A stretch of 10,745 nucleotides of DNA from Asterionellopsis glacialis (taxonomy: Eukaryota > Bacillariophyta > Plagiogrammaphyceae > Rhaphoneidales > Asterionellopsidaceae): contig WKLE02000800.1 of NCBI GenBank assembly GCA_014885115.2, positions 1-10,745 of the forward strand, written 5' to 3'. A program made the position numbers and the translations under genes. Positions 6,271 through 10,745 of this stretch are shown in pieces (position 1 is the first letter of the stretch; every line of letters begins with the position of its first letter). Under the pieces are notes generated by a model that saw only the letters and a program-made list of their open reading frames with translations, was not told the DNA's origin and made no database searches.

Positions 6271-7905
6271 TCAAAGATATCGTCTGCGTCTTTGTCGACG
6301 ACATCCAGGATCGCATGCATCACTGCAAGTGAACATTGCTCCACCAAGCTTACAAAGATCATCGCCAGAATCATCATCGGGTATTGAATTGCAATTAATG
6401 GTTTGAATGTTACCACTTTGATCGAGGTATGTAAAGCTGTTGGTAGATGACGATGCTTCACCACAACGTGAGGACGAGGATGAAGAAGATGATGCCGTAG
6501 TGGTGTTAGTTGTCGTAGCACTACTGCTATTAGTGGCGTTTGTACCTCCATTCGTAGACTCTTGTGGAGCCCTTAAAAGTTCCTTTTCTTCATCGGAAAT
6601 TCTACTTTCCGGAGAAAGACTCGGCACCGATGATGGTGATGGCGTTGGTTCTCGTGAAGGAGAACCAGATGGATACAGTGTGGGTGATGCTGTAGGCGAC
6701 CTTGTAGGTGATTTTGTTGGAACTTTTGTTGGCGACTTCGTCGGTGATTTTGTTGGCGCATTAGTGGGAGGATCACAAAGACCATTTGCACCTACAATAT
6801 CATCACTTGTGCACGCATTTTGTTGAATCCACCTATAATGATCGGGTACATTTGAATACACACCAGGACGGTTTTCACGTGCACAACCAATCCCCCAAGA
6901 AACAACACCTACTTGAAGTATACGAAGTCTTAATACACCATTTTCATCAGTTTCTGAAATTTTTTGTACAAGTGGACCACCACTATCACCTTGACAACTA
7001 TCAATCCCACCAGCATCATAACCTGCACAAATTGTATCAGAGGTTACTACTCTACCAGCACCTTGATACATAGCTGCACATCGATCATGTGATATAACAG
7101 GTACAGTAGCTTCTTGTAATACGTGGACACGTTCAGCATCATTTTGTCCAATTCGACCAAACCCGGCAACTGTTAACTCATCACCTTCTGACAATGTATC
7201 ATCGTATCCAGATCTTGCCAATTCTACAGGAGGAAATCTATTTGGATCGACACACTTACGTAGTTTGATAATAGCTATATCATGTTCGTTTGTTTTGTCA
7301 TCGTAGCCCTCATGTTTTATAATAGCATCAATATTATCGTCAATATCAGATAAATGAAATGGTTGTCCACCGTTTTTATTATATGGTTGCCATGTACCAA
7401 CATAGGCACCATCTGTACGTTCTAAACGATCCTGAGAGAGACAATGTGCAGCCGTTAATATATGACATTGTGTTATTAATGTACCTCCACAACCTGAAAA
7501 ATATTTACGTCCATCAACATGATCTAAGATCATTGTATAAAACCAAAATTGGGATGGATCAGCATTCTGACCACCAACAATACGTGTTTGTGCACCCATG
7601 GGAGGCGGTGTTCTTACTACTTCGTTTTCGGACGTCAATGTCGTAGAATTTTCATCGAAAATAATTTCTGGACCAAAGTAACCTTCTTGATGTGTTTGTT
7701 CTTCTGGATTCGTAGAAAGATTTCGAACTCTTTTCCTTCTTTTACTTCCTCGGAGACTTTGAACAAGATCACCATTTTGGTGTGTCACTGTTGAACCGTT
7801 TACACCACCGATACTACTACAAAGAAAAGCCAACGTCAGACCAATCATCAATCCATTGTTTCTTTGACGATTTCTTTGCTGGTGTCGCAAATGATGATGA
7901 ACCAT
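6271..7905 (-). CDS. secreted trypsin-type serine protease (S1A) with PT-repeat stalk and Cys-rich tail
   Basis: A 544-residue preproprotein. After a His/Arg-rich start, residues 18-33 are hydrophobic (signal peptide or anchor, likely cut near NGS at 36-38). A propeptide holds a basic cluster (SKRRKRVR, 54-61), and the activation site is R108|IVGG. The S1 domain spans 109-365 with catalytic His154 (TAAHC), Asp209 (HDIAIIKL) and Ser308 (GDSGGP). Asp302, six residues before Ser308, occupies the trypsin 189 position, and SWGIG (336-340) is open, so cleavage after Arg/Lys is expected. The triad is complete, so it should be active. A Ser/Thr/Pro linker follows with (K/S)PT repeats (383-409), then N- and S/T-rich sequence with a poly-Ser run (472-479). 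A tail of about 64 residues has six Cys (481, 505, 518, 527, 531, 535) and ends CRRQRRRRYL. The role is probably extracellular or wall-associated. ATG 7905 is first in frame, with about 165 ATG-free bases before it. Confidence 0.95.
   Translation of the reverse strand: MVHHHLRHQQRNRQRNNGLMIGLTLAFLCSSIGGVNGSTVTHQNGDLVQSLRGSKRRKRVRNLSTNPEEQTHQEGYFGPEIIFDENSTTLTSENEVVRTPPPMGAQTRIVGGQNADPSQFWFYTMILDHVDGRKYFSGCGGTLITQCHILTAAHCLSQDRLERTDGAYVGTWQPYNKNGGQPFHLSDIDDNIDAIIKHEGYDDKTNEHDIAIIKLRKCVDPNRFPPVELARSGYDDTLSEGDELTVAGFGRIGQNDAERVHVLQEATVPVISHDRCAAMYQGAGRVVTSDTICAGYDAGGIDSCQGDSGGPLVQKISETDENGVLRLRILQVGVVSWGIGCARENRPGVYSNVPDHYRWIQQNACTSDDIVGANGLCDPPTNAPTKSPTKSPTKVPTKSPTRSPTASPTLYPSGSPSREPTPSPSSVPSLSPESRISDEEKELLRAPQESTNGGTNATNSSSATTTNTTTASSSSSSSSRCGEASSSTNSFTYLDQSGNIQTINCNSIPDDDSGDDLCKLGGAMFTCSDACDPGCRRQRRRRYL
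6676..6765 (-). repeat. (K/S)PT-encoding imperfect repeat in the protease linker
   Basis: Imperfect 12-base units encode successive PTKS, PTKV, PTRS and PTAS tetrapeptides (residues 381-410). The opposite strand reads as an open VGD(F/L)-rich frame, which is an artefact of the repeat. Such linkers are usually O-glycosylated, extended stalks, and are frequent in diatom secreted proteins. Confidence 0.85.
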
Positions 7906-8104
7906 GATTTTTAATGGATGTAGATGAACTGACTACTTTAGTTGTTTTATCAGACGAATGCAAATGTTTTCACCGATGGTCGAGAGGTGAAAGCAAGAAC
8001 AAAACGCTTGGAACAAACGATGGAGATAAGATTGAGAAATGGTTTTATTGCTGGTAAATACCTGTACGATCGCATGAGTGTGTTTGGTTTCACCCTCCGA
8101 CACA

Positions 8105-8117
8105 GGTAGGTCCTACC
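8105..8117. promoter_or_regulatory. GGTAGG-T-CCTACC palindrome upstream of the protease
   Basis: Perfect six-base arms around one T, 200 bases upstream of the protease ATG. It shares GGTCCTAC with the ACT-gene flank (5782-5789). Possible dimeric binding site; inference only. Confidence 0.25.
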
Positions 8118-8830
8118 GAAATTTTGCGGAGTATTGGACAGTTCTTGGATTGAGACGTTACAAATGTTCCAATCAAAACGTAATTTTTAAGAATGTACCA
8201 CCGAAAGATTTCAAATATCCCTCTATCTCCTGGAATCGTGCGCGGACAAAAAATAATGCCAATGAATTCATGTACGTATTCATGATCGGATAAAGTTTTA
8301 AAGTAACAAAATCGGTAGCAGATTTTTAAGCCTGTACAACATTTTTAATAGTAAAAGCGCCAGCCACTTTCGTACTATTAGAAATCAGCAGATCAAGTCG
8401 GGGATGGACAGGAATTTGAAATAATGCGAGTCATAAGTATTTTCGAGGGAAAAATTACAAGTTTCCTAAGTGATTTTAATTCCAGAAACATCGCTAAATT
8501 TTTGCTAACATAGTACAAGAATATTAATTTTGGACTACATTATCTTGTATAAGTGCATAAAAATAAATAATACACTACTGTATTTAATCTCTAAAGTACG
8601 AGAGTACTCATACATCTTTTTTTCAATCAATCGTCCGTTCACAACATGGTTATTATAAAGCCAATACAGGTACAGGATGTTGGATGTTAGGACCGAACAC
8701 CTCTGCTGGCTACACAAGATTGGCCCGCTATGTATAGAAAGATACGTAGTAAATATGGTACTGTGTACTGCATCAGCATCTTCTATTATTTTTCTTCTTT
8801 TGTTGATTGTGACCACAAAATAGCATGAGA

Positions 8831-8880
8831 TGTCTGATCAGCTGTCTTATCAGCTGTCTGACCAGCTGTCTGATGTCTGT
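8831..8880. repeat. 12-base tandem repeat, about four units
   Basis: Units TGTCTGATCAGC (8831-8842), TGTCTTATCAGC (8843-8854) and TGTCTGACCAGC (8855-8866) differ by single bases, followed by a degenerate TGTCTGATGTCTGT. Each unit contains a near-palindromic TGATCA or CAGCTG step. It lies in non-coding DNA. Confidence 0.9.
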
Positions 8881-9498
8881 CACCTCCAGAAAAGATGCCG
8901 TCAACAAATGACACGCGAGAAAAGCGTACCGACCCAATAAATGTTCTCTTTTATCTACCACGTCGGTGAAAAGATACATTTTAAAAATGCAAATGAAGTG
9001 AGAAATCTATAGCTCAAGAATCCTTACGTTTGATGCATTTAAATATTCTTAACCATGAAGTTTTTCCTTTCCCTAGAGAGCCTCTTTCGTAACAAAATGA
9101 TGATTTAGATTTCATTCATTTATTTACACATGTTGTTCCCAACAGTTAGTCTTTGTTCTCCACCAAAGACCAATAATTACCTTCCTTTTTGCAAAGGTTC
9201 GTAATCCTTACCTTGTCATGGCAGGAAGACGAGAAGTAGCAACCCCAGTGTCATGAGAAATTGTAGAGAATGGTAGATCCAGAGGATCTGCAGTAGCTGT
9301 TCCGTTTTGTGTCTGCAGCATCTTCACCCTGTACCAATTGGAATTTTTTCCCCAGAATAAAAGTGTAAAAATGATGCTGAAGGATGAAAACGGAAATAGG
9401 TATAGAAAAATAAGAGAACCTTTCCCGTCCAATAAACAAATAACAAATGTTTTCAACTGAAAACCAATCTTTCCTACATAAAAACATATAAGTTTACT

Positions 9499-10745
9499 TT
9501 ATATTTTCTGGGCCTTCACAAACAAGGATGCGAATGCATATGGTCCACTTCGTGTGTTCATAGAATCGAACAATGCTACACTACGGTATCCTTCCCTCAT
9601 ACATGATACAGGAATAGCAGCAGCAGCAATAAAGTCTTCTGTCCCATTCTCAGCACAATCGTATACAGTAAATAAAATCATAGCCACAGAGGGCTTTTCT
9701 ACTCTAAATCCAAACTCATTTTCGTTCCATACTGGATTGAACCCGTTACGTGGTGCCGCTTTTGTATCTCTCATTCGTACGGAGCCTTCTGAGTCCGAAA
9801 CCTCTGCACCATCGAACAACGTTACTCTGACACGTGGAGAGATGTGGTGCATGGATGCGGAGTATTTCCTTCCAGCTCTTGATTCCGGTTCTGGCAACCC
9901 ATACCCACTTAAAATTTGAATCTTCCATTGCTGTGATTTTTCAGGTGGAATTGTATCATCAATCAAATTATCAGCCTTGAGGACATACCCACATGATGCG
10001 TTCTGACGGAACCTCCCATCATTCAGAAGTAAATGATCATCACCAACGTAGTGATTCATATGATTCATAGATACCATTTGAACACCCATTGACCATTGCA
10101 AGACAGGATCGTAATTTTCTAATTCATGCCCGTCCGGGAACGTACGAATCATATGGTCATTTGTAAATACAATGCAGTTGTCACGAAATTCGTCATTTTG
10201 TTCCAATACCGATCCCTGAGGCATGTTGTGCATATACTGTGGCGGCAAGGACATACTCTTTTCCCACGATCTGAATTTGGTACTGTGTAACGTTGTGTAT
10301 TCTGCAAGTGCTTGTGAGATTTCCACCACACGATCCATCTTGGTATTGTATACTTCCGCATATTTTTCAGCTTCGGCCTTTTCGTTGGCAATTCGTCGTG
10401 CCTCTTTGGCTTGTGCACGTGCCTCCTCAGCCTGTTGTGCTGCCTCCAAGGCTGCGTTGTACGCATTGGCAGCATGGATTTCAGCTTCCTTTTCTTCGTT
10501 CATCCGTTGGATTTCAGCTGCATTGTCTCGTTGAGCATTTAACAATACTTCGGATGATGTTTTCATCAAACGTTTGGCGTTTTTGGCATTTTCATCAGCT
10601 TGTTGCTGTTTCTCCAATGCTTCCAAATACAGATCATGCGTCTTCTCTGCCTTGGCTTTAGCTTCATCTAATTTGAACCGTTCACGAGTATGATCCTTAG
10701 CGGCTGTAGCCATTTCAGCTAATCGTTCTGCCTTTTTACGACTTT
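9499..10745 (-). CDS. phosphoinositide-specific phospholipase C, C-terminal part (coiled coil, Y domain, C2); runs off the right edge
   Basis: At least 414 residues are visible. The upstream end is outside the window, because the frame remains open (SRKKAERLAE) before the Met at 10713. The enzyme would cleave PIP2 to IP3 and diacylglycerol at membranes. Counting from the first whole codon, about 1-135 is an Ala/Glu/Lys-rich coiled coil, presumably in the linker between catalytic X and Y halves, and about 140-262 is the Y half: MIRTFPDGHELENYDP (198-213), GVQMVSMN (220-227), NDGRFRQNASCGYVLK (241-256). The C2 domain follows: WKIQILSGYGLPEP (273-286), RVRVTLFDG (304-312), RNGFNPVWNENEF (332-344), then SLFVKAQKI at the TAA. 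Catalytic His and Ca-binding residues belong to the X half, not seen here. Arg200 matches the Arg that contacts the inositol phosphate, while the usual Tyr two residues on is Phe. No intron is visible. Confidence 0.9.
   Translation of the reverse strand, partial: SRKKAERLAEMATAAKDHTRERFKLDEAKAKAEKTHDLYLEALEKQQQADENAKNAKRLMKTSSEVLLNAQRDNAAEIQRMNEEKEAEIHAANAYNAALEAAQQAEEARAQAKEARRIANEKAEAEKYAEVYNTKMDRVVEISQALAEYTTLHSTKFRSWEKSMSLPPQYMHNMPQGSVLEQNDEFRDNCIVFTNDHMIRTFPDGHELENYDPVLQWSMGVQMVSMNHMNHYVGDDHLLLNDGRFRQNASCGYVLKADNLIDDTIPPEKSQQWKIQILSGYGLPEPESRAGRKYSASMHHISPRVRVTLFDGAEVSDSEGSVRMRDTKAAPRNGFNPVWNENEFGFRVEKPSVAMILFTVYDCAENGTEDFIAAAAIPVSCMREGYRSVALFDSMNTRSGPYAFASLFVKAQKI

Larger units (their letters stand above)
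7906..9498. other. long intergenic between protease and phospholipase C genes
   Basis: About 1.6 kb, A+T-rich. Bases 7906-8070 are the probable protease leader, with an inverted repeat TTTCACC (7968-7974)/GGTGAAA (7986-7992). Further up is the palindrome at 8105-8117. Several short open frames on both strands (for example 8078-8293 plus, 8535-8816 and 8773-8979 minus) lack domains and have the Phe/Leu/Ile/Lys-heavy make-up of non-coding A+T-rich DNA. The part at 9208-9335 looks more exon-like and is treated as a finding. No polyadenylation site is clear for the phospholipase gene; TTTATT at 9119-9124 is the first plausible minus-strand AATAAA I noted. Confidence 0.55.

Noticed and set aside
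6440..6826. Plus-strand frame of 128 codons with VGD(F/L) repeats
   Set aside because: It is the exact complement of the PT-repeat linker and C-terminal part of the protease; repeat periodicity in multiples of three keeps it open.
2..8701. GACCGAACACC at 2-12 and 8691-8701
   Set aside because: An 11-base match with unrelated flanks, within chance expectation.
6220..8972. TTTTCACCGA found three times (6220-6229, 7967-7976 and, on the minus strand, 8963-8972)
   Set aside because: Several repeated 10-11-mers are expected by chance in a window of this size; no shared context.
8535..8979. Two overlapping minus-strand frames of 93 and 68 codons
   Set aside because: Composition typical of A+T-rich non-coding DNA, and one is partly built from the 12-base tandem repeat; no domains.
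9730..9745. GGTTCAATCC on the minus strand, a tRNA B-box-like sequence
   Set aside because: It encodes the conserved GFNP of the C2 domain and has no matching A box or cloverleaf.
9554..9919. Plus-strand frame of 121 codons opposite the phospholipase C2 domain
   Set aside because: The minus strand encodes a clear C2 domain here; the plus frame is a shadow.

Overview
This window looks like nuclear DNA of a photosynthetic stramenopile, most likely a diatom. The evidence is: gene-dense intron-poor eukaryotic layout; A+T-rich intergenic DNA around moderately G+C coding regions; a protein with a signal peptide followed by a Phe-led plastid transit peptide; a secreted trypsin with a (K/S)PT-repeat linker of the kind common in diatom secreted proteins; and a large Gln/His/Pro-rich BTB-BACK protein. 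There are no bacterial-style operons, tRNAs, rRNAs, CRISPR arrays or recognisable transposase genes. I do not name a species.

Layout. 1-105: a possible last stretch of a gene entering from the left (weak). 106-823: 5' flank and probable leader of a BTB-BACK protein, with no ATG for 437 bases before its start. 824-3256 (+): BTB-BACK protein with long disordered arms. 3257-3854: convergent intergenic with microsatellites. 3855-4607 (-): plastid-targeted PAP/fibrillin-like protein. 4608-5166: intergenic, holding copy A of a diverged direct repeat. 5167-5637 (-): small ACT-domain (ACT_7/CASTOR-type) protein. 5638-6270: intergenic, holding copy B of the repeat, a perfect 17-base palindrome, and a tandem CRE-like motif plus an E2F-like motif. 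6271-7905 (-): secreted trypsin-type serine protease with a PT-rich stalk and a Cys-rich tail. 7906-9498: about 1.6 kb with no convincing gene, a 12-base tandem repeat, and one possible orphan exon ending in a consensus splice donor. 9499-10745 (-): C-terminal part of a phosphoinositide-specific phospholipase C (coiled coil, Y domain, C2), running off the right edge.

The four minus-strand genes share a direction but are separated by 0.5-1.6 kb each, and their functions (plastid lipid bodies, amino-acid sensing or allosteric domain, extracellular proteolysis, phosphoinositide signalling) do not form an obvious pathway. The most interesting non-coding signal is that the 5' flanks of the PAP and ACT genes carry a colinear, diverged repeat of about 200 bases, with short palindromes of similar make-up also upstream of the BTB gene. 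I found no strong case for a wholly new system. The best leads are that shared flank element, the CRE/E2F-like cluster, the coiled-coil PLC with an eroded C2 calcium site, and the Cys-rich tail of the protease.
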